Of a DNA stretch of 64,000 nt, positions 52,329-60,337 are shown one piece after another. The translations under genes were made by a program, and so were the position numbers. The notes beneath the pieces are model-generated. The model saw only the letters and a list, made by a program, of their open reading frames with translations, had not been told where the DNA came from and made no database searches. Position 1 is the stretch's first letter, and every line of letters begins with the position of its first letter. Origin of the DNA: UBA4810 sp002479215 (lineage in GTDB: Bacteria > Desulfobacterota > Syntrophia > Syntrophales > Smithellaceae). The stretch lies in contig JBEKVB010000003.1 of the NCBI GenBank assembly GCA_049514435.1, positions 183,394 through 247,393 on the forward strand. Direction: 5' to 3'.

Positions 52329-52913
52329 TCACACTGCCTTTTTTTCCAAACCAGCGCCTGGCTCTGCGGCAGTAGTGGGGTCGGCAGTGAGGCGGTCCAC
52401 CTGTCCGCGCAGGTCATTAATCTGCGTCTGGAGGCCGCCAATTTGATCCTGGCATACCTTTAATTCATGACCGGTCTCCAGGGCAGAGGAGAACTGCTCT
52501 ATATTTAGGTAGAGAGCAGCGCCCAAAGCCGTGCCGGAAGATAAAACTTTATATGCCTTTCCCATCGCCATTTCAATATTAACTTTCTGATCCGCGGCCG
52601 TGGCATAAGAGGCTTTAGTTTCGTGCACTCCCGGAAGCGGATCCGCCGGGCCGCATATTTCAGGATGTTTAATCCGTGCACCAGGAAAAGGTTCTCCTAT
52701 TCCAGAAAGAAACCATCCTTCGCTAAAACCAAATTGCTTACAAAACTTCTCCATAAACTCGGCGCTTGGACGAACATTCATAGAGCGATATTGGGCAATA
52801 TTTCCCACAGCTATATTTAATAAACTCGCTAGAGATCGGTTTGTAAAATTTCTATCTTTACAGATATGTGTAATTGCCCATCTTGTTCTTGTTTTTAAAT
52901 CATTCTCGCTCAT
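52329..52913 (-). CDS. Phage-type helix-turn-helix regulator
   Basis: A 194-residue protein. The N-terminal HTH has RSLASLLNIAVGNIAQYRSM and FCKQFGFSEGWFLSGIGEPF, the cI/Cro-like repressor pattern. The C-terminus is a coiled-coil-like stretch (LETGHELKVCQDQIGGLQTQ INDLRGQVDRL). No peptidase domain. It suggests that part of the island came from a phage or plasmid. No obvious target is adjacent. Confidence 0.75.
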   Translation of the reverse strand: MSENDLKTRTRWAITHICKDRNFTNRSLASLLNIAVGNIAQYRSMNVRPSAEFMEKFCKQFGFSEGWFLSGIGEPFPGARIKHPEICGPADPLPGVHETKASYATAADQKVNIEMAMGKAYKVLSSGTALGAALYLNIEQFSSALETGHELKVCQDQIGGLQTQINDLRGQVDRLTADPTTAAEPGAGLEKKAV

Positions 52914-52946
52914 AATTACCCTTTTTCCTATTTCGCAGTTCCGCGC

Positions 52947-53093
52947 CTACAACACTTGCCGAAGAAAAGAATTATGCCCTTTATGCTTGAAGCTGCGGGA
53001 AATCGGTCTGTCACCAGGTTTACCATTAAAAGTGATGCCCCGCTTATCAAGGGTCCCGACAAAATTACAGGTAATACATTTGATACCGGTCAT
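52947..53093 (-). CDS. 48-residue CxxC protein
   Basis: A short gene, MTGIKCITCNFVGTLDKRGI then TFNGKPGDRPISRSFKHKG, with CITC at residues 6-9 and a basic C-terminus. AAGGAG lies 5 bases before the ATG and the frame ends in TAG. The pattern suggests a half zinc ribbon or nucleic-acid-binding peptide. It lies immediately upstream (in transcription) of the HTH gene. No known family. Confidence 0.5.
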   Translation of the reverse strand: MTGIKCITCNFVGTLDKRGITFNGKPGDRPISRSFKHKGHNSFLRQVL

Positions 53094-53240
53094 AAATGCT
53101 CCTTTAGCTGCTGATCTTCAGTCATCCAAATTCAATGTATGTCTTCAAATGGTTTTGAACAAATGACGTCTGAAAGCAAGAGAAGCTTTCAAAAGCTATA
53201 TACCTTTTCCTGACATTTAAGCAAGTCTCAAAGAGCGATT

Positions 53241-53483
53241 TTATTTCCTACGTAAAAGCATCGTCTTTTGTTTAATTTGCTCACGCCGTTCAATTATTTC
53301 AAGGCCACGCGCATAATACACATCCGCAGGGGTAACATTGTTCAATGCCTCATGGTATCGATGGTTGTTGTAATAATCCACAAATATGCGGATCTGACCC
53401 ACAAGCTCCGAGGGACTGTAATAATGATCTAGAAGAATGAGATTTTTCATGGATTGGTGATACCGTTCTATGACCTGCCTCAC
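53241..53483 (-). pseudogene. IS3-family transposase, C-terminal fragment
   Basis: An 80-residue remnant of the IS3 integrase core end: RYHQSMKNLILLDHYYSPSE, VDYYNNHRYHEALNNVTPAD and YARGLEIIERREQIKQKTML. The DDE catalytic core and orfA are missing, and its 5' end runs straight into island repeat b. It is dead. Confidence 0.85.
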
Positions 53484-53656
53484 CTACTTGTACCACATGT
53501 TAAGTTAGAATTCGGCCATTTTGACTATTTCCGATTGAAATGTTGTATGAATTGGGAAAATAAGAAAATCAACAGTACAGGAAGAAGTCGATTATCTGTT
53601 TCACCTACTTATCAATGTTTTTCGGTTTGTAATTGAAGTGAGGATTACCACTTATA
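53481..53656 (+). repeat. Island repeat, copy b (long form)
   Basis: A 176-base copy: CACCTACTTGTACCACATGT followed by TAAGTTAGAATTC, then GAAAATAAGAAAATCAACAG, ACAGGAAGAAGTCG, a second CACCTAC and AGGATTACC. Roughly 85-90 percent identical to copy e over 100 bases. It cuts the IS3 fragment. Confidence 0.75.
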
Positions 53657-53680
53657 GTCATTAGTTTTACGTGCCTTTAT

Positions 53681-53713
53681 CCCATTCCTTTTTCTGGTGA
53701 TCAAAGGAATGGG
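53681..53713. terminator. Hairpin after the DUF1566 gene
   Basis: CCCATTCCTTT and AAAGGAATGGG form an 11-bp perfect stem with an 11-base loop, 45 bases after the DUF1566 stop. There is no T run, so it may not be a plain terminator. Confidence 0.5.
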
Positions 53714-53758
53714 AATATGCTCATACCGCGTCACCCAAAAGGAAAATGATCAAAGAAC

Positions 53759-54238
53759 CTATTTGCCGGAGCGTACCGGGAGTGCACGATCGCGGTAGTC
53801 ATTTAACTGGGGATCCCAGTACCGCTCACCATTGTTGAAATTGAAGCCGGCGCTAGTGGAACCGCTTATCCCGGAGGTCCAGGGGCAACAAGTGGTCAGG
53901 ATGATAAGGGCGGTTAGATGACAGCCGTTGTTTCCGATAATTGAACCATCATACAACCCCTTCAGTTCATCCTGCGTCGGCATCCGCCAGTCCGTGTATC
54001 CACCACCGCGATAACTCTCACAATAAGACTTGGCATTGCTCCAGTTAATGTTTGAGCCGTTGTCATGCGCTGCCCACATCAAATTCGTCTTTGTGTCCAA
54101 AACCGTCCCGTTGTCATAGGCGATGAAACGGCCGTCTCTAGCCGTTTCTTCTGCCGTGGAAGACTTCGCCGTAATAAAAGTCCCTATTAAAATAGCAACC
54201 ACCGTTATTGCCACCCTTGTTCCTAATGACTTTTTCAT
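53759..54238 (-). CDS. Exported DUF1566 protein
   Basis: A 159-residue protein with a signal peptide (MKKSLGTRVAITVVAILIGT FITAKSSTAEE) and a DUF1566 (Lcl C-terminal-type) domain: GTVLDTKTNLMWAAHDNG, WSNAKSYCESYRGGGYTDWR, MPTQDELKGLYDG. This C-type-lectin-like fold is often found on surface proteins. Probably periplasmic or surface exposed; no partner is known. Confidence 0.85.
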   Translation of the reverse strand: MKKSLGTRVAITVVAILIGTFITAKSSTAEETARDGRFIAYDNGTVLDTKTNLMWAAHDNGSNINWSNAKSYCESYRGGGYTDWRMPTQDELKGLYDGSIIGNNGCHLTALIILTTCCPWTSGISGSTSAGFNFNNGERYWDPQLNDYRDRALPVRSGK

Positions 54239-54401
54239 TAGCTGTTACCCCCTGCTTTATTGATTTTTTTTCTGCTTGAGACGCCTGGTTTTCCGGCGGT
54301 GCCAAATTATCTCAATTATTAACATTTTTAATGTTGTATAATTTTCAGAATTCGTCAATTAACGCTTACAGTGAAGAAGTGCTACAACTGTGGTCAGAAA
54401 T

Positions 54402-54860
54402 TCAGCGATAGCCACTTTCTTGGGCATTGTGAATGATCGAGATCAAATGTGCAGAGGGATCGCCCATGTGGCCGCCCGCGAAGATCAAGCGGCCCTGGCC
54501 CCTGTAAAGCATCTCGTAGCGGTAACGGTCGCTACCATAATAGAACGGGATCCAAGCCTTGCCGGTTACATAGGAGCCCATATCGTTGGGCCGGCCGATC
54601 ATATCGGTCACTTGCCTCATACTCATTCCGATCTCCAGCCTTACGAACTGGCTACCCCACGCCGGCGTGCCAGAAATCTCGCCTTCCCAGCCGTTGATGC
54701 CCTTGACAACCTTGACCGTTTGTGTGTCCTTGGGCGATTCGGCCTTCGCACTGGGGGCCTCATTCTCAGTGTTCTTGGACACTTGTGCGGTTTGGCAACC
54801 AATAAGCAGAAAAGTAACAACGATCGCTGTAATTACGTACGCAAATCGCTTTGTCATCAT
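54402..54860 (-). CDS. BamE/OmlA-like small lipoprotein
   Basis: A 152-residue lipoprotein (lipobox LIGC near residue 22) with a linker rich in acid and Lys, then a SmpA/OmlA-type pattern: VRLEIGMSMRQVTDMIGRPN and YEMLYRGQGRLIFAGG. BamE helps outer-membrane assembly, but divergent copies elsewhere have other roles. GGAGG precedes the first ATG. Island context makes a specific Bam role doubtful. Confidence 0.65.
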   Translation of the reverse strand: MMTKRFAYVITAIVVTFLLIGCQTAQVSKNTENEAPSAKAESPKDTQTVKVVKGINGWEGEISGTPAWGSQFVRLEIGMSMRQVTDMIGRPNDMGSYVTGKAWIPFYYGSDRYRYEMLYRGQGRLIFAGGHMGDPSAHLISIIHNAQESGYR

Positions 54861-55023
54861 GGGGTAACCTCCGTTATTGAATTGATAAAAAATTGCTATT
54901 ATTTAAAGGAAGCTTAAGAAAGCGGACCTCGTATGTCAAGGCGTTTTATCAACAACTGATATTGCTTGCCATTTGATATCAGCAACTTTTCCTGACATAT
55001 GCCGGTTATTGACTATAGCCAAT

Positions 55024-55165
55024 AAGGATTACCGTTTGAAAGGAAGTATGACCGCCAAGATTGCCAAATGCTTTGTTACAGGAAGAAGCAAATAATACTT
55101 ACACCTACAAACAAATAACCATGTTGAATAAATATTTTATTGATTTGCGTTTGAAATGTTTGATC
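55024..55165 (+). repeat. Island repeat, copy c
   Basis: Diverged copy: GGATTACCGTTTGAAAGGAA, then ACAGGAAGAAGCAAATAATA, CTTACACCTACAA and ATTGATTTGCGTTTGAAATG. It merges into an imperfect hairpin at 55165-55206 (CAAC to GTTG). GTTAGAC at 55242 matches the attC R' consensus GTTRRRY. Confidence 0.6.
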
Positions 55166-55266
55166 AACCGAGGGCGTAAGCCACTTTTCGGCTGTACCTC
55201 CCGTTGTGCTTTTCTGGCGTTGCAGTTAATAGGCATTTATTGTTAGACTACTAGATTTTCAAACCA

Positions 55267-55847
55267 TTAAAACGAAATTTTCAAAATCTGTGCCCCTACC
55301 CCACGAGTGGCGGCATACAGGTTTCCATTACTGTCGGCGACTAAACCTGTAATGAAGTCGGAAATTCCTGGTAGTGAATATGAAGCCGTACTACCATTTG
55401 TGCTTATTCGCAGGATCGACGATGGGAAACCAACGACGTAAATATTCCCCAATTGGTCTACAGCAATCGGGCTGGAACTGTATTGTAAATTTGAAATCGT
55501 GCTTACCGTACCAGTGGGGGTAATTTTTCGTATTGCTGCGTTCCCAGTGTCAATAACAAAAAGATTGCCGCTAGGAGCAATTGCCAAGTCTCTAGGGTCA
55601 TTGAATTCTGCTGTAGTGCTATCACCATCTTGAAAACCACTCGTCCCGTTACCAGCAAAAACAGACATAGTTCCCGCTGAGGTAAACTTGACGATGCGGC
55701 CGTACTTTCCCAAGATGCCGCAATAGTGTTGACAGTTCCAGATGTTGTCAGTTCCTGAATGTACGCATTCCAGGCTGTAGGTGGGGCGGTAAGGGTATCG
55801 CCTGAAGCAAAAATATCTCCGGCAGGTCCTTCGGAGGTGCGAAGAAT
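55267..55847 (-). pseudogene. Frameshifted NHL-repeat protein remnant
   Basis: Two reading frames of one NHL beta-propeller gene: an upstream part ILRTSEGPAGDIFASGDTLT ... GTVNTIAAS, then after a one-base shift near 55713 KYGRIVKFTSAGTMSVFAGN, SGNLFVIDTGNAAIRKITPT and GNLYAATRG. It lacks the N-terminus, which is replaced by the small membrane protein gene. Dead or partial. Confidence 0.7.
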
Positions 55848-56084
55848 CTATAATGGTGTGTTATGCAATTTTATATCACTTCTTGTTTCTTTTAGCTGTT
55901 CATTTAATGGTGTGTTGTGTAATTTTATATCACTTCTTGTTTCTTTTAGCCGTTCATTTAGCAGTCCATCTACTTTTTTGATGATTTCCTGCAATTTTCT
56001 ACTGAGGTCACTTATTTGGATTTGTATTGCTAGTATGAACACCATTAGAAAAAAAACAACCCAGACAAGAATATCATATTGCAT
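55848..56084 (-). CDS. 78-residue membrane protein with tandem C-terminal repeat
   Basis: One transmembrane helix (DILVWVVFFLMVFILAIQIQ) then a charged helix and two near-identical 18-residue units, NERLKETRSDIKLHNTPL and NEQLKETRSDIKLHNTPL, encoded by a 54-base tandem duplication. AAGGAG lies 6 bases before ATG. It ends in TAG right before the NHL remnant. Function unknown. Confidence 0.6.
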   Translation of the reverse strand: MQYDILVWVVFFLMVFILAIQIQISDLSRKLQEIIKKVDGLLNERLKETRSDIKLHNTPLNEQLKETRSDIKLHNTPL

Positions 56085-56177
56085 AGCATACTCCTTTTGT
56101 TAAGTTTGAAATCAGCCATTTTTCAAACATTACCATTTATAATATATCATAAAACGACAGAATTGAGAAACAAGAAT

Positions 56178-56316
56178 TCAGGAAGAAGTACTTGCTGAAA
56201 ACACCTTCTTTCAGTAGTAGGGATTCATATAAACTGAATATTACTGATCGAAAAAGAGTAACAATAGCCTTCAGCGGACGCGTAAAACTCGCCGTCGCTG
56301 AAGGCTATTGTTGGCC
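56178..56316 (+). repeat. Island repeat, copy d, with perfect attC-like hairpin
   Basis: Repeat CAGGAAGAAGTACTTGCTGA ... TTACTGATCGAAAAAGAGTAAC, then AACAATAGCCTTCAGCG (56260-56276) pairs perfectly over 17 bp with CGCTGAAGGCTATTGTT (56296-56312). Inside, ACG pairs with CGT, leaving one unpaired base on each side. It ends GTTGGCC 10 bases before the stop of the DUF169 gene. On the gene strand the ends read GGCCAAC and GTTACTC. Confidence 0.8.
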
Positions 56317-56325
56317 AATGCCTTG

Positions 56326-57084
56326 CTAGTTTAGACCCTTTTTAATTCTTTGTTTAACTTTATCCCAGGATTTTGTGATCAAGAAGCTTTCTTCCATATT
56401 ATCTGCCATTCGTACGAATTTTGGCCATGGGATAGCAAAGGTAAGTACTTCAGGAGAAACACAAGGCCGGGCAGAGACATCAAACATACCCAATACCGCA
56501 CAAGGTCGTTTGGATTGGAGTTCATAGTAAGGATAATAAACTATCGTACCGCAACCGGCACCAAAGGGAGCAATGACCCCATTGGGTTCCTTTTCATCAT
56601 AATTTGCTAAAGTAAAAAGACCTGAAAGTACATCTGGAGCAGCAAAGAAAATGATCACTAACGGTTTATCACTTTCTTCCATGGAGTCCCACCGTTTGAA
56701 CACAATATATTTTGCAGGCGCTTTAAACAGGGACTGTTGCTTCATGATCTCTTTAACAACTTCTGGCGACTTCTTATATCTTTCACCCTCAAGTTTTCCC
56801 GGAATACCGTAAGAAAGGAAATATTCAAAATTGGGTGCCTGCTTATCCTCGAAGCCCAGGTATCGCCTTCCACCACCACAGCCTGTTGTATAGACATCAA
56901 AACATCTCGTATTACCGTTACGTACACTTGCTAAATCACCGATGATACAGCGATGTCCCTTCGGCGGCTTTAACATGCTTTTTTCTTCTTTCACATTGGT
57001 GTAGTAAAATCCGATGGGCAAATCAGCTCCGGGAAAATATTTGTTCCATTTTTGTTCGAATTCATTCTTGAATTTTTTTTCCAT
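56326..57084 (-). CDS. DUF169 (COG2043) protein
   Basis: A 252-residue cytoplasmic protein of the DUF169 family: LPIGFYYTNVKEEKSMLKPP, a Cys-rich part CIIGDLASVRNGNTRCFDVY TTGCGGGRRYLGF, VFKRWDSMEESDKPLVIIFF and FGAGCGTIVYYPYYELQSKR. Several Cys could bind metal or Fe-S. Members are common in methanogens and anaerobes; function unknown. A good AGGAGG site precedes the start. It sits between repeats d and e as a single-gene unit. Confidence 0.88.
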   Translation of the reverse strand: MEKKFKNEFEQKWNKYFPGADLPIGFYYTNVKEEKSMLKPPKGHRCIIGDLASVRNGNTRCFDVYTTGCGGGRRYLGFEDKQAPNFEYFLSYGIPGKLEGERYKKSPEVVKEIMKQQSLFKAPAKYIVFKRWDSMEESDKPLVIIFFAAPDVLSGLFTLANYDEKEPNGVIAPFGAGCGTIVYYPYYELQSKRPCAVLGMFDVSARPCVSPEVLTFAIPWPKFVRMADNMEESFLITKSWDKVKQRIKKGLN

Positions 57085-57227
57085 GACGATCCTCCTTAAC
57101 TTTTAAAATATAACTAAATCAGATATTTGCTATTGTCGGCTAACATTTATTTTTTGTATATTTATCTGTTTACAATTCTATTACCAACGTCATCATTCAT
57201 ATCTTAATGCTGGCTTACCGCCAATAC

Positions 57228-57398
57228 CTGTACCACATGTTAAGTTAGAATTCCGCAGTTTTTTGATTATTTCCACTTGAAATGTTGTGTGAATCGGGAA
57301 AATAAGAAAATCAACAGTACAGGAAGAAGTGCTTGCTGACTACACCTACAACTGTACACTTTTTACTGGAGAAAATAATTGATGATTACTAGTTGAAA
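57228..57398 (+). repeat. Island repeat, copy e (long form)
   Basis: TGTACCACATGTTAAGTTAG, AATTCCGC, GAAATGTTGTGTGAATCGGG, ACAGGAAGAAGTGCTTGCTG, ACTACACCTACAACTG and GATGATTACTAGTTGAAAG. Long form like copy b. Confidence 0.75.
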
Positions 57399-57427
57399 GG
57401 TTGAATAATTTGAATGAGGACGGGTTG

Positions 57428-57507
57428 CTCTTCTGAAATTATCTCCTGCATTGAATGGAAATCTCCAAAAGTTTTTCCAGTCATGATGATTTCAGTGTCG
57501 AGCAGTC
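57428..57507. repeat. Imperfect hairpin after the TonB-receptor gene
   Basis: GAC, TGCTC, CTGAAAT and ATC (57430-57470) pair with GAT, ATTTCAG, GAGCA and GTC (57482-57507), with unpaired bases between. Starts 4 bases past the receptor stop. Shape like the attC-like hairpins of copies d, f and h. Confidence 0.5.
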
Positions 57508-57511
57508 ATTT

Positions 57512-59683
57512 TTAAAAACGTGCCGTTAATGCAATACGGGCTTGAAGCGGCTCGACAGGGTGGAAAACATATTCAAAGGTAGGTGCCGCACTGGGCGTAA
57601 CACGACATTGGTAGGCGTAGTCAATGTCGTGATCGTGTCTGTTAAGTAGATTCAATATTTCAGCTGAGATGCGCCATGTCTTGTTCATTTCATATCTTGT
57701 TGCCACATTGATCAAGAACGTATCGGGTGACCGGTAAATTCCGTCCGACGTCAAATCACGCGGACCGAAGTAGCGCAACCGGAGGTTTGCCGAAAAACCA
57801 TTCCAATCATGTAAGGTAACACCGGATGAAATCACAAGACCGACAGCTTCAGGAACACGGGTGCCTCCTGAACTGCCTGGTGCGGCATCATCAGCGTCAA
57901 CCGAAGTAAAACGGGCAATGGAATCCGCAATATCGAAGTCAAACGTGAGATATTTTGTTGGTGTAAAGTAGTTCGCCCATTCTACGCCGTACCGATCACT
58001 TGGCTGTTTAGAGGCGATGGTACCTCCAGTGTCGCCGTTCTGCTGTAGTTCGGATTCACTGTGAAGATACCAAAATGAAATGGCACTTTGCAGATTTGCA
58101 AAGGCCAAAATGCGAACACCAATTTCTGCTCCTTCCGTTTGAATCAGACCGGGAATTTTCTGGGCAGGTATCCCTGGGAATGGATTATCAGCCGAGACCG
58201 GCTGCACAGTTTGAGTTGCCCCACGTGCATCGTTGCTGTGAAAACCGTATCCGCCCGAAATATAAAATTCCGTTTTCGCCCACGGACCGAAAATCAAACT
58301 CAGCTTGGGACTGGGCAGGAAGTTGGCAGAAGTGCCAGAGTTTAGTGGATTGTTGAGACAGGTTACATCGTAATAGACAAAGTCGCCACGCAGGGCCTGA
58401 ACCGAACGGAATTTATCGGTCCACTGGACCCTATTTTCAAAATAAATACCCACTTGTGTATCTGTGAAGCGATCCTCCTCAGTAGTTGCCGGTAGAATCG
58501 TACCAGTAGCTGTATCGAATTTGTTCACGCGTATGCGGTTTTCAGTTTGGTAAAGACCATTGCTGATCCAGTCGTTGCGCACTTGCAAACCAAAAGTATT
58601 TTGCACCTCATGACCGGACCATGTACTGGAAATCGTATGACGTGCATCCAATCCGACTACCCAGCGTTTATCCTGCTGCTCAAACTGATCACCACGAACA
58701 GGGTCCGTGAGAAAATATGTAAAATTGGAAAAAAGATCGAGATCATAATAAAATCCATATGCCATGATTTTCGTAGCAGAATTGGAATCCTGACGATGCA
58801 ATTCGGCTTGCAAGCTATAACGCTGAGAATTGCCGCCGTCAGTTGGATCAATTGTGCCGAAAAAACCGACGATAGGGACAGCGCTTTGTGCGATTTGATC
58901 ACTCGAATTCCATTTACCGTGATAGCCCCGCGTAGAGATGCTGAAGCCATCAGAATCATTTCCATGACTATAAGTTAGAAGGCCATTTAGTTTGATGTAG
59001 TTATCCGGATTCACCCACGGGCCGTCATCATGGTACACTTCGCCCCCATAAAGCAAATTGTCCCAGCCAAGTTTTTGTGACACACCGAAGACAGCGCGTT
59101 CATAACCGTACGTTCCTACTTCGACGGTAGCAAAGTTTTGCGGTAAAGTCTTGTAAAAGATTAGATGTGCCGATCCGGCTGAACCGTAATTACCAACATC
59201 CGCGTAATAGGGACCTTTCTCCCAGTCTATCTGCTGCACAAGTTCTGGGATAACAACATTCATATCAGCATAACCCTCACCATGTGCGTGAGATGGCAGG
59301 TTTAAGGGCATATTGTCGAGAAACACGGCGAAATCCGTGCCGTGGTCCAAATTAAATCCCCGCAGAAAATACTGGTTTGCTTTTCCACCTCCAGCATGCT
59401 GCGTAATGATAACTCCAGGAACTGTTTCCAAGATTTCGCCGCTACGAAGAAGCGGGCGGTCACCCAATTGATCCGCATCTGTAGTCCCCTGACTTGCCGA
59501 ATCCGGAATTTCCCGTCGGCCTTCAACAACAACTTCAGGAAGGGTTAAGATCGGTTCATTGCTGATTTCTTGAGAAACTTTTTCTTCCTGTTTTTGTTCC
59601 TGAGCCTGCGCAATTCCTCCCAAGCTCCAAAAAACCATGCTGCCTAAAATAATCCAGATCAATGATTTCGAAGATCTCTTCAC
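57512..59683 (-). CDS. TonB-dependent outer-membrane receptor
   Basis: A 723-residue receptor. Signal peptide (KRSSKSLIWIILGSMVFWSL GGIAQAQ), plug domain LTLPEVVVEGRREIPDSASQ ... LRSGEILETVPGVIITQHAG, the FLRGFNLDHGTDFAVFLDNM PLNLPSHAHGEG box, and a 22-strand barrel ending in IALTARF. It imports a scarce ligand with TonB energy, which is not in this window. No ligand hint such as a B12 or haem box is visible. The likely start is GTG at 59681-59683 after AGAGGATTTG. A strong inverted repeat lies 30 bases upstream. Confidence 0.93.
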   Translation of the reverse strand: MKRSSKSLIWIILGSMVFWSLGGIAQAQEQKQEEKVSQEISNEPILTLPEVVVEGRREIPDSASQGTTDADQLGDRPLLRSGEILETVPGVIITQHAGGGKANQYFLRGFNLDHGTDFAVFLDNMPLNLPSHAHGEGYADMNVVIPELVQQIDWEKGPYYADVGNYGSAGSAHLIFYKTLPQNFATVEVGTYGYERAVFGVSQKLGWDNLLYGGEVYHDDGPWVNPDNYIKLNGLLTYSHGNDSDGFSISTRGYHGKWNSSDQIAQSAVPIVGFFGTIDPTDGGNSQRYSLQAELHRQDSNSATKIMAYGFYYDLDLFSNFTYFLTDPVRGDQFEQQDKRWVVGLDARHTISSTWSGHEVQNTFGLQVRNDWISNGLYQTENRIRVNKFDTATGTILPATTEEDRFTDTQVGIYFENRVQWTDKFRSVQALRGDFVYYDVTCLNNPLNSGTSANFLPSPKLSLIFGPWAKTEFYISGGYGFHSNDARGATQTVQPVSADNPFPGIPAQKIPGLIQTEGAEIGVRILAFANLQSAISFWYLHSESELQQNGDTGGTIASKQPSDRYGVEWANYFTPTKYLTFDFDIADSIARFTSVDADDAAPGSSGGTRVPEAVGLVISSGVTLHDWNGFSANLRLRYFGPRDLTSDGIYRSPDTFLINVATRYEMNKTWRISAEILNLLNRHDHDIDYAYQCRVTPSAAPTFEYVFHPVEPLQARIALTARF

Positions 59684-59713
59684 CAAATCCTCTACATTTT
59701 GTTCAGTTTGAAT

Positions 59714-59752
59714 ATCACCACCTTTCTAGACTTATTAATTAAAGGTGGTGAT
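59714..59752. promoter_or_regulatory. 12-bp inverted repeat upstream of the receptor gene
   Basis: ATCACCACCTTT (59714-59725) and AAAGGTGGTGAT (59741-59752) are perfect arms with a 15-base AT-rich centre containing TTAATTAA. Position just before the receptor leader suggests an operator or RNA hairpin; it also reads as a terminator on the plus strand, with TTTTT following. Confidence 0.5.
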
Positions 59753-60176
59753 TTTTAATGCGGTGCTGATCCTAAAGGCGTAACCCTTCGTCCCCAAATA
59801 ACTTCCTGCCCTGTTCTCACATGATCGAAAACATTCAAGCGTTAATTCAATATGCTATCAAGTTATTACCTATCAAATCATTCTTCTTTTTATGCATTTG
59901 TCTGTACTTTCCTGCTTCATGTTTTATTCGTCTCCATATTTACGCATCGGCCAATTGATAAGCGTGTCTAAATATAACTTCTTCCATAGATATTATGAAT
60001 CAGGTTGTCTAAGAATTATATTGCCATGGTGTTACTAACGTGAATTTCGTAACACTATTGACTGAGCCTGTCAAGGATAAATTCAGATGTTTTGTGTCAG
60101 GGAATTTCTGAAATGAGTAGTAACTATTACTGGATGCACTGTTGAATATTTTTCGTCAGTTGCGCACGCTCACTTT

Positions 60177-60334
60177 CAGGAAGAAGTGCTTACTGACTAC
60201 ACCTACAAAGTTTCAGTAGTAAGCAGCTGTCAGAATTGAATATTACGGATCGAAAGAGAGTAACGCAAAAAGCTCAGCCACGCGGGGCCGAATGACGTGA
60301 ACCGCAAAAAGTGGAACTGAAAATCAGGTTATTG
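60177..60334 (+). repeat. Island repeat, copy f, with attC-like hairpin
   Basis: CAGGAAGAAGTGCTTACTGA, CTACACCTACAAAGTTTCAG, CAGAATTGAATATTACGGATCGAAAG and GAGTAAC (60258-60264). Then, on the gene strand, CAATAAC, CAG-TT-CCAC paired with GTGGCTG, and GTTACTC, with unpaired spacers: the R-L-L-R layout of an attC site. It ends 4 bases before the channel-gene stop. Confidence 0.75.
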
Positions 60335-60337
60335 AGT

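Noticed and set aside
53241..53483. Active insertion sequence
   Set aside because: Only the last 80 residues of the transposase remain; no orfA, no DDE core and no terminal inverted repeats.
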